Shown here piece after piece: positions 1-11,287 of a DNA stretch of 64,000 bases; the first letter of the stretch is position 1; every line of letters begins with the position of its first letter. The stretch covers positions 18,456,001 through 18,520,000 of the forward strand of contig JAVHKY010000054.1 of assembly GCA_035079385.1 (NCBI GenBank). The letters run 5' to 3'. Position numbers and translations under genes: made by a program. Under the pieces are notes generated by a model. It had not been told where the DNA came from and searched no databases. It saw only the letters and a list, made by a program, of their open reading frames with translations. Origin of the DNA: Aspidiotus rigidus (lineage: Eukaryota; Arthropoda; Insecta; Hemiptera; Diaspididae).

Positions 1-359
1 GGTATCTTTTTTGAGAACTATTTTTTGAGCACTGACTCCAAGGATTCCGATTGTCGCTGCTCACACCACAACCGCAATAGTTTCCAAGAATCCGCATTAA
101 GCCTTCTTACTGTTAATATTTTTCTGGTGATTTATCTTATCTCTTAGGAGCACAACTTCAACTTCTTCAAGGGTGGAATCTCTTGTTCTACGTTGCACCA
201 TCTTTAAGATAGACTGAGCATGAGCTGTGTAAGAAAAGGGTAGATGGTCTGAATGTGGTCTACTTGACCTTTGATGATGACCAAAGGAGTGATGTCCGTG
301 TAGGATTTCTTCTTAGCTTCCTGCGTTAATTCATCCTCGATTCCAAAGATAGCGTGATC

Positions 360-1340
360 TTCGTCAACGATGGATGTACTTTTGTCTAGCTTGCTGGCGG
401 TAATGATAAAGAGATTTTAATGCTACGATTTGATTCAAGAATTGGGAACATAACTGGTCGAGCCCCCACTTCGCCCAGGGAGGAGTGACCTGACGTAGAA
501 GCCACGTACAGTGTGCGTTGGTTTGACTTAGCTGGCTCTAGAGGATTGAGGCTATTACAGGTGACCTCTTTGGTCCGGACGTGGCTCTGGCATGGACTCC
601 CGCCCCTCGACTGTCCACTCGGGTCTTAAGGTACTACGACCTGAGAAAATCCCGGGAGTCGGAAAATTGAAGTCAATGTTTGAAGATAATTCACAAATTC
701 TTCTAGTTTTACGTGGAAGGGCCCATCATGAAGATCCTTAGATCCTCATGTTTTATCACTTCTTTCGACTTCATTTCCATCAATCAAGCTCAGTCTATCT
801 TAGGGGATGGTCTAACTCTTGTACGTATGGCATTGAATGATGACGAAGATTTACTTTGACTGAGGTAATGTTCTTGCTCCTCCACTCCGAGGATATAGAG
901 ATGCACTTTCGTCTGGCTCGCTAGCGGTAATGATAGCAAGATTTTAATGCTTCGATTTTATTCTAAAATTGGGACTACTGTACAGATTTTTCAATCCTCG
1001 ACCCCTCCCTCCAGGGGAGAATTTCATCACGTAAGAGCTGACACGATGCTGGTTTTGTTGGGTTCGTCTGACTCAGCTAGCTCCAGAGGATCGAGGCTAT
1101 TACATAGGTTACCTTCTTCGTCCGGACTCTGACCTTCGGGGATACCGAGATCAGTAAAGAGGGTTACTGCTTTTACAAAGGTTCTTTGTCCACTCAGGAC
1201 TCGAGGTACAATGAGCTGAGATTCAATAAAAAAATTTGGATTTTTTTAGCCTATAATGATGAACAGAGGAGAGAAGGAGTCAGAAAATTTAAGCTAATTT
1301 TTGTTACAGTTTGACTTCGTTCTTCTAGTTTTACTTGGGT
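360..1340. repeat. Diverged direct duplication
   Basis: Two blocks share ordered similarity. About 370-715 and about 895-1340 both carry 'cggtaatgata', then 'gattttaatgct', 'gaggctattaca', a 'ccactc' segment and 'ttctagttttac'. The offset grows from about 527 to 622 bases, so the copies differ by indels as well as substitutions. No convincing protein is encoded. It looks like an old local duplication of non-coding DNA. Confidence 0.55.
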
Positions 1341-3239
1341 GGAAAAATGTATATCATGCAACATTCCCACTTTTCACCCAAAATTAATTCGTGATCCGAT
1401 GTTGGTTTATATCTTGATGACGAGACCTGAGATGACATGTGTACTAAATTGCCTCGACAATGAACTCGACGTGTGTTCAAAATTTCTTCTGGCTCGAAGA
1501 CAAAAAATTGCCCACTACAATTTTTTTTTTTTTAATACAATGTCTGATGGAGTGAAGTTGACTCTATTATATTACGATTCGTAGTGGCGTTCTTTCGCGG
1601 TCTCGAGTACTTACTTCATTTGCGTTTCCCTGAAGTGAATTCTTTTTGAACATTAAAAAGTCATTTGGCAAGAGAAGCTACAAAGGTCCTCTACATCTAT
1701 ACGCACTCAAAGCTAAAATCGAATTATGGTGATATAAAATTAATGCGAGGACCTTTACTGGTGAATGAACCGCGAGCTTTCGAGTGAGGATCAAAGTTCT
1801 GATGGTCGTGTACGAAGATTGGCTTTCGAAATTATCGTTTCCATTTAAATTAGGGTTGCCGTTACTCTCGGCATTTTAAAGATGAGGCCATGTACTTTTA
1901 TCGCTGGGACAATTTTTTTTCTCTCTCTGCCGAGTAATCGAAATCCGTATCTCGAAAGCGACGTCATCATTCGACACAATATCGCCTATTATGGAAACGA
2001 AATCTTTATTTTGGTTCGCGTTTTTTTTTTCCCCATTTTTATTATTCTGATTGAAAAATCTTGGAAATCGCTCTAATTTAATACGATCGAGATTTAAGAT
2101 TATAACGCCCGTTGAATTTACAATGAGTTACGAACATTTACCTTTTCTTTTTTTTTTTAATCAAGTTAGATTGGGAATTATTTCGCGGGAACGACCGTTG
2201 TTGGATAAACTTTTCTTGTTGTAGAATTTTTCATTCTTCGTTCGACAAAATTCTTACAATGAATTTTTTTTTTCTCTCATTCGCTTACTATAACATTCTC
2301 AGAATACGTCGAGAGAACAGTTCACATTTTTATCGAGCAAATTGCTTTATGTTTACTCAAAGGCCGTTATTCGCTACGCGAATTAATTTTTCTCATTCGA
2401 ATATTATCAATTTTCAATTGGAAATATTATTTTTTGTTGGTTTTCGTGCTCGCTGGAAGAGAAGATTGAAAATTTGGTCGCGCGTCGTCGTCCGGTCAGG
2501 GGATAAATTACCAGTTCATTTTTCTCGCAATCTTGCACGGTACTTTTTTTTCTCCATTACCAAAGTTAATATTGGTACAGGATCAATGGAATTCAATTTT
2601 CAAGATATACGTGAGCGCTCGCTGACGAAAGTTGACGTCCGTATTGATGAATCGCGCGGGTACAAAATGACGTTTTTTCCATAGATTTGCTCGCGTCGCT
2701 ATTATTAAGAAACGGTAATGAGTTACCTACGTTTTTACTCGTCCGTGGGTTTATGGTATATGGTGACGTCACGGGAGCAGTAATTTCGCATGTACTGCAC
2801 CGACTGCGCCTTCGAAGCTCTAGCGATGTGTGATATGCGAAATATTGTAGAATTTTACGTTTTCTGACGTTGCCAGATGACAAATGGTAGACGAGGGACC
2901 TGGCGCATCCGCTGGTTATTAATAACTAAAAATAAAACTCCCGTTAAATTGTTTTTGGCAATATTTTTCCTTTCTAGTTAGAAGATCACTCACCAAGCGC
3001 GGTCCTACGTAACGGTAAGGTCTCTAAAGTTTTACGTTCAATGTCAAAACGAGTCTCTTAATTGATTGAAAGATGTTAATTAGTGCGTACCCTCTAGATA
3101 CAAAATAGTCTTATTAGGCTATTTTACCTCTTTAATAAGGAAGTGAAATCCCTTAATCGAGAGAAGTTCCTTGCAACTAGCTCGGTAGACCTCGCAACGA
3201 TCCTCAACAGAGGATAGATGACCTAAAGAGAAGAGCGAG
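1341..3239. other. No recognised gene
   Basis: AT-rich DNA with many T runs and short chance ORFs on both strands. I see no splice-bounded coding exon, no transposon protein and no repeat shared with the rest of the window. Confidence 0.5.
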
Positions 3240-3922
3240 TAGAAGTTTCGAGCGCTTCGGATGTTTTTTAAGATTGCTGGCTTAAGAAAGGAAGGCGAAT
3301 TCTGCGCTTACGACGGCAATGGTCATATCGTAAGGAAGAATGATTAGAAGATTACGAGATGTTGTGAGGAAGATAATTTAGACGATCGAGATGATTGTTG
3401 TGCGCTTTTTCAGTGTGGAAATTACGCGGAGAAAGAGAAATATTGAGGAGGCGCTGAATGAAGGCTATAGCTAAGCAGTGGATGTGTGAGAATGATGATG
3501 AAGAGATGAGCCACTCATTGACAAGGAGGAACAAAAGAGTTGGCTTCAAGATGAAGGGAGATGGTGAGAATCAACGAAGTTGATGGAGGAGCCTCCTACT
3601 TCGAGAATGAAGTTGATAATAGGGTGACGAGAGTTGAAGAAGGTGAGGAGAGATTCAAACCGTTTAAAGTATAAAGAATTTCGTTCACGTATCTCAGCCA
3701 GGTGAGGATGTGAGGTTAAGGAAGAAGAGTGTCAGAGAGCAGACTAGATTCAATCTGATCCATGAATACGTCGGCAACTAGCGAGGAGGGGGGTGCGCCC
3801 ACAGGTAGGCCATCAGGAGTGCCCTGATGGAGACAGATATTGTAAGTCAAACATAAGGAGACGAGAACTTGAAATTGGGAAACAATATCAAGGTCGATGT
3901 TGAGGGAAGTGTGAAGATCTAG
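3240..3922 (-). pseudogene. Penelope-like element fragment B (RT core, degenerate)
   Basis: Read on the minus strand from about 3922 down, this begins inside a reverse transcriptase. It has a 'SLNIDLDIV' segment like the family's SLFTNIPLD motif, then 'GLPVGAPPSSLVADVF', which corresponds to the conserved GxPMGSPLSPxxA motif, then 'RYVNEILYT' where RYVDDI is expected. Downstream pieces in shifted frames look like the INFLDL and C-terminal regions ('FHTEKAHNN'). The second catalytic Asp appears to be replaced by Asn-Glu, and several frame changes and stops are present, so it is dead. It joins directly in frame to fragment A, whose 3' domain precedes it. Such partial tandems are characteristic of Penelope-like elements. 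Confidence 0.7.
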
Positions 3923-4835
3923 CGTGTAATTAATCCGGTGACGTAAGATTTCAATATTTTCTAAAGCCATACGCTTAAAGTGTGAGTCCTCCCTATGGAG
4001 GAGGGTACCAGACCCCTCTTTGACTCTGTGGCCATTTTCGATAAGGTGATCGGCGAAGGCCGACTCACCCATGTTACCCTTCTCCCGAGCTTTTTTATGC
4101 TCATCGATTCTAATTTGAAGCTGACGGTCGGTCATTCCTATATAAACTCCAGGCTGTAAACACTACTCCTCTCGGCTAGAGGAATGGGGTTCTTTAATTT
4201 TACAAATAAACTTTTTACCTTGTTAGTATTATAATATGTCGGACGGAACCCGAAAGGACTGAGCACCCGGCCCAACTTCAACGAAAAACTGTCCAAGCAA
4301 GGAAGTCCAATCCGACGTTTCCTCCTATCTAAGTGTGAATCCCTGGGGAGGGAGGTGGTAGAATCCAGGCTTTTTCTGGCAAGCCTCCTACGGACCATTA
4401 GGTCGATATCCATCCTCACTTCATTCTTTCTAGCCAGGTGCTTCATTGTTCCTAGGTCCTTTTGGAAAGTGTCCTGTCTCAAAGGAGTATGAGTCAGGCG
4501 ATGGATCGAGTTATTGAAGGTAGCCATCTTATATGCAGCTGGACAGAAGGACGACCCGTGGATTGTAATATCGGTCGACGTTTCTTTTCTATAAATTCCA
4601 AATTCATGGACACCGTCTCTAACGAAAATGGACAAGTACAAAAAATTTATTAATGAGCCATCAACTTTCAGGGTGAATTTTATAAAAGGTCTTTTTAAGA
4701 AAGTGTGAAACTCACGAAGGAGCTTCACCTGACGGGTCCTCGTGCAAAATATATCGTCCACATATTTATGCCAGTAAAAGATATGATTTAACGGCATCAT
4801 TTTTTTCTAGTTATTCATCACCAGGGTGCCAAACA
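3923..4835 (-). pseudogene. Penelope-like element fragment A (RT C-terminus plus GIY-YIG)
   Basis: Minus-strand reading starts near 4800 with 'WHKYVDDIF', the RT catalytic YVDD box, followed by 'INFLYLSIFV' and 'FGIYRKETSTD', the family's FLDL and YRKPTxTD motifs. It continues to a conserved spacer and, across a frame or stop break near 4136, into 'IGMTDRQLQIRIDEHKKA', the GIY-YIG endonuclease core, and 'HLIENGH'. The order RT then GIY-YIG is diagnostic of Penelope-like retroelements. The RT is 5'-truncated, because the GLPMGSP box is missing upstream, and the ORF is split. It is followed without a gap by fragment B. Confidence 0.85.
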
Positions 4836-5067
4836 AATTCAGAACTGAAAATATTGGACTTTTACGGTGCTCTTAAAGAGTGTTCCACAAAACCATAAAA
4901 CCAGTGGAGAAGCAGGGCGGACGGTGTCACGGGGTCTGGACCTCCTCTAAACTTGAAAATTCACATCAAAATACAATCAATATTACAGAAAAAAAAAATC
5001 CTAACTCAACCCAAGAATTCAAATTTTATTGTTTTTATTGGGTCAGAAATGAAATTATTGGACTTTT
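4836..5067 (+). repeat. Dispersed repeat, copy 1
   Basis: This block aligns with 15145-15372. Shared landmarks are 'gtgttccacaaaaccata', 'ccagtgg', the 'gggtc(t/c)gg' segment, 'attacagaaaaaaa', and 'gggtcagaaatgaaat' just before 'ggacttttac'. The composite mariner insertion begins at the TA that ends this copy (5067-5068), and the repeat resumes at 10571. Confidence 0.75.
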
Positions 5068-5068
5068 A

Positions 5069-5402
5069 CGAGGTATGTCAAAATGCGCCAATTGGTAACA
5101 CTGGCAAGGAAACCTAATTGAATCTTGTTTTGTTGCACTATCGACCATCAATAATTACAATTTCACGTTGATTCATGGCATAGTTTCTCATAAATTTATT
5201 TTTTGGAGGAATGTCCTTGAGGGTCCGTGACGATTCCGTCTTGATGCCTTCTGTAGGCCCCAAATGCTCCCATCGCATGGCATCTCATAGTCGGTCGATT
5301 AGGAAGAAGTCCCTACAATTCAAATCAGGCGAATACAGGGGGTGGTCAAGCACTGGTGTTTGATTTTGGGCAAGAAAACCTTTGATACTGAAGGCCGTAC
5401 CA
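5069..5402 (-). pseudogene. Mariner transposase 3' end, left arm
   Basis: On the minus strand the reading runs 'AFSIKGFLAQNQTPVLDHP' then 'YSPDLNCRDFF', the mariner C-terminal catalytic region in which 'YSPDL..(C)DFF' holds the third acidic residue. It ends '..TLKDIPPKN' and stop. The 3' UTR and TIR follow. A stop interrupts the ORF (after 'IDRL'), and everything upstream of the PVLDHPPYSPD region is missing. The TIR has lost about 24 internal bases relative to the right arm. Confidence 0.75.
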
Positions 5403-5439
5403 TATCCGTACACGCCTAAAAACCTTCATGGTTAAACTC

Positions 5440-5695
5440 ATGCACAAGGATGCAAAGTCAATTGATGAAACTTCCACTTCCAATTTTTTTTTCTTCCAGC
5501 TTCCGCTTCCAACTTCCAACAAAATATGCAGTGGTGCCATACAAAAAAAAAAAAAAAAAGATTGAGATTGAGATTTGCTATTGACTTCTACTTCCAACTT
5601 CACACATTGCGACTTCCAACTTCCAGCTTCCACTTCCTGAGCGCATTTATCAAATAACTTCCAACTTCCAAATAACTTCCCATCCTTGCTCATGC
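5440..5695. repeat. TTCCAACTTCCA-type degenerate tandem repeat
   Basis: Multiple imperfect copies of 'cttccacttccaact' lie on both sides of a run of 17 A (5542-5560). The ORF that crosses it on the minus strand is just repeated Lys/Leu/Glu/Val/Ser codons and is not a gene. Confidence 0.7.
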
Positions 5696-5710
5696 ATCAA
5701 AAATCACAAT

Positions 5711-6017
5711 TAGTCCAGGACATACCATAGGTTGAGTATGCACTGAAAGGGGCACGCAGTTTGACTTCGGATTATTGTTCGGACCATGTATGGGTATATA
5801 GAAAGTGATGTTGTCGCCTCCCCCCTTGGTCGAGACATTGTGGATGGGGGGTCAAAACACGTTATTTTGATTTATCTCGTTCATTTCAACCGATACGTAA
5901 AAAACACAAGAACACAAAATTAAAGAGAATACAATTTTCTTTAAAAAAGATGTCTTTCATTTTCTTCGTAAAGTCAATAGTTTTGGCCGTGTGAAGGAAG
6001 AAGTGATGTAAATCGAT
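5711..6017 (+). repeat. Left terminal inverted repeat of the Academ-type element
   Basis: Mirrors 9763-10071 almost base for base over about 305 positions with a few substitutions and small indels. The outermost bases TAGTCC/GGTCTA differ at one or two positions between ends. Confidence 0.8.
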
Positions 6018-6482
6018 GGTACACAATGTTCAACCGCGTTGAGAACGACGGGCCGCGAGTAGCTTCCGTTTAAACGCCTGGAAACCGCGTGTCGTTGTTG
6101 CGACAATGTGTACAATCATACACTTCTCAGAAATTTGACGTTTCTGACTGCCTGAGTACGAGGACGGGAAATGGTATTGTTATTGTTTTTTTACAAACAC
6201 TGTTTTATTTGAATTTCTGGTAGTAAAATGATTTTTGATCTTCGTCGGCGTTACTTGTATGTACGTTCTGCTATCGATTGAGGGCGCCAATAAGACGATA
6301 AAATATTCCATATCTCCATTCCTTCTGTTTTTGCGTGATCCTATGGTCCAGACTACTGTAGAACAAAAGTATGCATACAAACTACCCACAAGTGTTAGAG
6401 ATTTATTCAATCATATCACTTCTCCATAACGTTGAGAGTTCGTGTTTCTTGCGTTTGCTAATTTTGACACTTCCATTTCTTC

Positions 6483-8398
6483 ATGGCTTCCGAATTGACG
6501 ACCGAGATAAAAACAAAAAAAACTTTCGACGTAGATGTGTGTATATTATGTAATGGGGGCGTTCGAAAAAATTTAGTTTTGAAGCCTCAAGAAACAAGTC
6601 GCCGAGTTGTAATTGAAGCTTCTTTGAGGAGAAAGGATCCAGCCGGAGATCGCATATCTTCACTTGGTGCTGCAGAGAAATCACTATTCAAGTGGCATCG
6701 CGAGTGTTATATGACCTACACGAGCGAAATTAATATTCGTCGATGCGAGAAGAAGCAAGAAGAAGATGACAATCCTGTGGATGCGTCGAGCCTATTCGAA
6801 GTTTCAACCTACCGTGGGTCTGCAGACCGAAATTTTGACCCGAAGAAGTGTATTTTCTGTCTGAAGAATACCTATCGGAAGGATTCAAAAGTATTCCGAA
6901 TATCAGAGCAAAACAAGGCCTTGAACCTTTTAAATGAATGTCACAGTAGGCAAGATGCAGTTTTTACTCGATTGTGTCATTGTAAAAGTGTTAAAGATAT
7001 TTTCGCGGCCGATGTGATGTATCACTCTGGTTATTCCAAGAATTATTTCCGGCACTCTGTTTCGAGATGTGAGACGTCCACTTTTCCTGATGACTTGACT
7101 CCTGAAGACGATAGCAGCCTTCAAAGTGGTTTTCGCACATTAATTGAGGAAATTGGAGAAGATTTACAATCAAAGTGTTTTGAATTAACTGCTCTCGCAA
7201 CACGATTGAGAGAATTATGCCACGATTCTCGTGAGATTGATAATCGTCTCACAAAAAAATTGTTAATTGCACACTATGGTGAACAACTGTTATTTTCCGT
7301 GCCAAAAGACAGATCGAAGTCATCTTTAGTTTTCAAAATTAGTGTACCATTACCCGAGGTTGCAGAGGAAATACGGAAAATTCGTACTACCCAAATTGAA
7401 CTCGCTGCAGGTAAGTTTCAAATATTTTTTCCTCTCTTACACGGGGTATGTCTTCCTCAGAGTCGTTATGAAAATAATTTTTCATACCCCTTGAACACAG
7501 ACAGATTTCTGTAGACAGACAAGGAACATAGTGACAGTAGCGTGAGGGGCTTCAAATCGTGTGCAAGAGCTCTCAAATTATACAGATTTTTTCCTATTAT
7601 TGTCATCATGTCTCAATGGACCTTTCATAAATAAATAAAATACAAAACAGACGTAAAACTATGTCATTCACTTTTAACCTTCCCCTACTCGACTTGAGAG
7701 AAATTCTGAGTTATTCCCTGTGCCCCACCCTGTCACCACTGCAAACACCTGAACTGAAAGAAACCTCTATTTCTAAGATGAAAACCAAGATTTTCATCGA
7801 GTCTTCCTGAGCAAAGCACCAGTTACGATGACGAACAACGTTGTCACAGCAGCCCCCATGAAGGGGTAGTTCAAACTTCGCTTACAATATAGTTTATATT
7901 TCCATAGGTGAACTACGAGAAGAAATGAAGAAACAAGACTTTCAATTGAAAAATTACATTTGTGACTCAACCAACATCGAAAACGGGTTCAACGACTTTG
8001 TGCTTCCCGAAAAATGGAACAACTTTTTCAATTGTCTAATAAGAGGTACTCATAAGTATTCTAGCAGTACAAAACGTAAGTTATGTTCTATCTATATGGA
8101 TTTATACCACGTACTAACAAATGGAAACCTGACTCCAAAGCACATAGCATTAGCGCAAAGTATACATCATCTTACGCGTTCAAAACATTTGATAATTACG
8201 TTAAACCGATTAGGGCATTGTATTAGCTATGGTTCAATGGAAATTTTGGACCAAGAAATCGCCACAACTATTGTAGAAGCAAGTAGAAATGGAGATGTAC
8301 CACTTCCATCTAATATTGTGAAGGATCCATCTCTCTTTGTTCATGGGGCAATTGATAATGATGATTTTAATGAAGAAACATTGGATGAGAAAACATAA
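6483..8398 (+). CDS. Academ-type transposase, N-terminal part (two exons)
   Basis: Exon 1 runs 6483-7410 and ends at a consensus donor (GCAG|GTAAGT). Exon 2 starts at 7908 after 'tttccatag' and keeps the frame (split Gly codon), giving '..IELAAGELREEMKKQDF..'. The 497-bp intron has stops in all relevant frames. The N-terminus carries 'CILC' with a later 'HRECY', then 'CIFC' and 'CHCKS', which look like metal-binding clusters. The middle is rich in Glu and Arg and unrecognised. Residues 'FVHGAIDNDDFNEETLD' correspond to a block that in related proteins leads straight into the nuclease core, but here the frame stops at 8398. No RNA evidence is available; the start is the first ATG of the long ORF. 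Confidence 0.6.
7411..7907 (+). other. Inferred intron of the Academ-type gene
   Basis: Bounded by GTAAGT (7411) and 'tttccatag' (7907). Removing it restores the frame between the two conserved halves. It contains stops in every frame, and nothing else was recognised. Confidence 0.6.
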
Positions 8399-9176
8399 CT
8401 CATCTTCAAATTTTTGCAGCATATTCATACATTCTCCAGACACTGATGTCTTTGTACTTGGTATCAGGTTTTGGGAAGACTTAAAATTGGCTGGAGCATA
8501 TGCCCTATGGGTTGTCACCGGAGTTGCGGAAAAGAAACGATACCTTGGTTGCCATATAGTCAACAGTCACTATGTGTATGAAATATGTCACCTTCTCCCA
8601 AGATTACATGGATGGACTGGCTGTGACACAACCAGTAAAATAGGTACAAAAAAAGCTGCCTTGAAACTCTTCAAAAATACAGAAAACTTTAGAACAGCTC
8701 TGAAAACACTGACGCTGGATATAAATGAAAAACAGATAAATACTTTGGAGTACTTCTATCTGAGAATAATTAAAAAGCAAGGTGTGAATTGTGGTGATAG
8801 TCGCAAAACATTGTTCACTACAAAACAAAAATGTGTCGGTGATATGTCCACCTTGCCATGCACCTCTGATTCATTTACCCAACACGTATTACGATCAGCA
8901 GTGCAAATTCATTTGTGGGAAAATAGCCTCAAGTCTGAAATTGTCATGCCAGATTTAACAAAGTATGGGTACCATTATGATCAGAAGAATATTTTGCGAC
9001 CGCTTTTCATGAAGAAGCCTGCTTTACCTCCTACTTTAGTATTCCCTTGCAAATGTACAAAAAATTGCAGAAATAATTGTACCTGCCAAAATAAAGGGTA
9101 CCAATGTGTCGGTTACTGTGCCTGTGGAAAATTACAGAAATGCCAGAATTTCTTAATGGATGATGACGAAATATGA
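8337..9176 (+). pseudogene. Academ-type transposase, C-terminal nuclease part (frameshifted)
   Basis: In the frame that follows the stop at 8398, the product carries 'SPDTDVFVLGI' and 'LPRLHGWTGCDTTSKIGTKKA'. These match a protein family widespread in animal genomes, whose Asp-containing motifs I infer to be a PIN/XPG-fold nuclease core. A Cys-rich tail, 'CKCTKNCRNNCTC', then 'CVGYCACG' and 'KCQN', resembles a CXC (tesmin/TSO1-like) zinc-binding region. The ATG at 8337 lies in a region overlapping the upstream ORF, so the real protein would be continuous. A frameshift or small deletion between 8390 and 8430 separates the halves. The stop at 9174-9176 fits the family's C-terminus. Confidence 0.65.
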
Positions 9177-9762
9177 GAAAATATTGTGGTCCCCGGCGAA
9201 CATAATTACAATTGTAATACTTATTTATGGATTATTTTGTTGGTGTACTTGAAAATACTCGTACTTTGTGCTTATTTTATGCATAAATATTATAATTGCA
9301 TTGCTCATAATTTAAAATGTACGTATCATAGTATTATTGCTACAAGAAGAAATTATATTATTAGCAATAAAATGATGTAAATGAGAATTCTAAAGTGTTG
9401 AGAATTTGGTAACTATATTTTCAGGTACACGAGGCAAATGTAGAGAGTGACTATTTTTCACTCTAGTATTGTTAAATTCTTATAAAGAAAGAGCTCCAAT
9501 GTACAGGTATGGGAATTCAAAATACATTTTGAAATGAGATTCAACTATTTTAAAATACTTACGTGGTAAACCAATAAGTGAAAATATCGCCCCAAAATGA
9601 AAAGAAAAATCTTGGAACCCGTTAAGAAAGAAGGAAATATTATGTACCGTAAGTGTAATTACGTAAGAAGCAGCCGCAAGACGTGTCGCGTCGTGCCGCG
9701 CGTTTCAACGTTACTCACTCCTACTTTGTCACTCTCAATTACGCTGAATACGACGCGACGTA

Positions 9763-10071
9763 GCATCGATTTTCATCACTTCTTTCTTCACACGGCCAAA
9801 ACTATTGACTTTACGAAGAAAATGAAAGACATCTTTTTTAAAGAAAATTGTATTCTCTTTAATTTTGTATTCCTGTGTTTTTTACGTATCGGTTGAAATG
9901 AACGAGATAAATCAAAATAACGTGTTTTGACCCCCCATCCACAATGTCTCGACCAAGGGGGGAGGCGACAACATCACTTTCTATATACCCATACATGGTC
10001 CGAACAATAATCCGAAGTCAAACTGCGTGCCCCTTTCAGTGCATACTCAACCTATGGTATGTCCCGGTCTA
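9763..10071 (-). repeat. Right terminal inverted repeat of the Academ-type element
   Basis: Inverted match to 5711-6017, ending GGTCTA before the AAT duplication. It includes the mirrored 'ttttgaccccccatcc' and 'caaggggggaggcgac' blocks. Confidence 0.8.
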
Positions 10072-10359
10072 AATTACATAGTCAAACGCTTTTGTGACTG
10101 CCGCTGACACTACTAGCAACATCTATCGACGATTTCGGGCGAGTTTCCGCTTCATACTGTTGACGACAGATAGCGCGCTTGCATGAACCGGTTTTACCGA
10201 CTCTTACCCCACCCTGAAACGACTGAACACGTTGTACAACGCTGCACGCTTCTTGGTGGACCCTTCAAACACAGCACATAACATATTTTTTTATTTGGCA
10301 TTTCCTTTTCCTGGTTTTACAAGGAATTTGATTACAATTTATTGCTTCATCTCTTTTTT

Positions 10360-10569
10360 ACGCAAAAAAATTGGCCTGAAATCGGCACGGACCCTCAAGG
10401 ACATTCCTCCAAAAAATTAATTTATGACAAACTATGCCATGAATCAACGTGAAATTTTGAACATTGATGGTCGATAGTACAAGAAAACAAGATTCAATTA
10501 GGTTTCCTTGCCAGTGTTACCAATTGGCGCATACAAATAATCGTCCGGGAACTTTTTTGACATACCTTG
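10360..10569 (+). pseudogene. Mariner transposase 3' end, right arm
   Basis: Plus-strand mirror of the left arm. It reads 'IGLKSARTLKDIPPKN' and stop, then the same 3' UTR ('catgaatcaacgtg', 'tggtcgatagt') and a full TIR ending GACATACCTTG before TA (10570-10571). It retains the roughly 24 TIR bases deleted on the left. Upstream sequence (10075-10355) is not recognisably mariner. Confidence 0.7.
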
Positions 10570-10644
10570 TATAGGGTTTATTGGAGTTACAAGGGTGGTA
10601 GACACCCTGAATTTACAGATGTATATATACTATTGGGTCTAAAC

Positions 10645-11287
10645 CAGTGTTTCTCAACCTTTTGTACATTGCGGCACACTTCTTCATGAGACGATATTAC
10701 TGCGGCACAGTATTTCCAGAACTCCAAATTGTATCGAAAATGTTTGCGCGTCTGGAAATTTTCGTGTCTCTACTGATTTCCTCCTCCTGAATTCAGAATT
10801 TGTGGCCTATAAGATGGCTATATGAGACCTCACCCCTCTTTCTCTATACTGCGGTTCCGGGAAACAAGAGCTTTGATCTTCTGTTGGGACTCAAGAAAAT
10901 TTTGCCGCCAATATACGCACGAAAGTGTTTGGATGTTCCTTGCATTTACTGAAAACCTCTGGGCTCTTCTAATTCCGAAATTTATGAGGAAATATGGAAT
11001 ACAATCTGAACTTTTTGCCAAGTCGCAGAAAGTTCTTGATTTTTATAACATTGGTTGCAGGTTTGGACTGAAGTTTAGGTAATTATAACTGGAACTGACA
11101 AGATACAAAAATTGGAACACATCGGTCCGATAATGCTTTTGATCACTTTTTCGAGTAAATAAAAAAAAAATTTGCAATTCTTTTTCAGTTCATGTTAATT
11201 TTATGTTTTTGATCAAAATTTTGCGGCACACCTGAAGCCGGTTTGCGGCACAGTGATGTGCCGCGGCACACCGGTTGAGAAACACTG
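10645..11287. mobile_element. hAT-type non-autonomous element
   Basis: Terminal inverted repeats 'CAGTGTTTCTCAACC' (10645) and 'GGTTGAGAAACACTG' (ending 11287), with subterminal 'tgcggcaca' motifs near both ends. This pattern is familiar from Charlie-like hAT elements. The 643-bp interior has no transposase. The flanking 8-mers do not match cleanly, so the target duplication has decayed. Confidence 0.75.

Larger units (their letters stand above)
5711..10071 (+). mobile_element. Academ-type DNA transposon, 4.36 kb
   Basis: Long terminal inverted repeats run from 5711 to about 6017 and from about 9763 to 10071. The ends are 'TAGTCC..' and '..GGTCTA', with 'ggacataccatagg', a 'caccttggtcgag'-like segment and 'cacggccaaaac' all mirrored. 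The flanking trinucleotide AAT is repeated directly (5708-5710 and 10072-10074), so the target duplication is 3 bp. Inside is a plus-strand, intron-containing gene whose product has Cys-rich fingers, an XPG/PIN-like acidic core and a CXC tail. Academ elements are known for 3-4 bp duplications and an XPG-like nuclease, so I place it there. Coding frame damage means it is probably inactive. Confidence 0.65.
5069..10569. mobile_element. Composite mariner-bounded insertion
   Basis: Both borders carry mariner terminal sequence: 'TA|CGAGGTATGTCAAAA' on the left and its complement 'GACATACCTTG|TA' on the right. Each is followed inward by about 180 bases of matching inverted sequence, including 'attggtaacactggcaagg', a shared 3' UTR and the end of a mariner transposase. 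Both ends are 3' ends facing outward. The outside flanks join to recreate the dispersed repeat seen uninterrupted at 15145-15380 ('cttttac..gggtttattg'), so the whole 5.5 kb behaves as one insertion with a TA duplication. An Academ-type element lies inside. Confidence 0.65.

Noticed and set aside
5346..5693. 115-codon minus-strand ORF as a gene
   Set aside because: It is a translation of the TTCCAACTTCCA tandem repeat joined to the mariner end in another frame.
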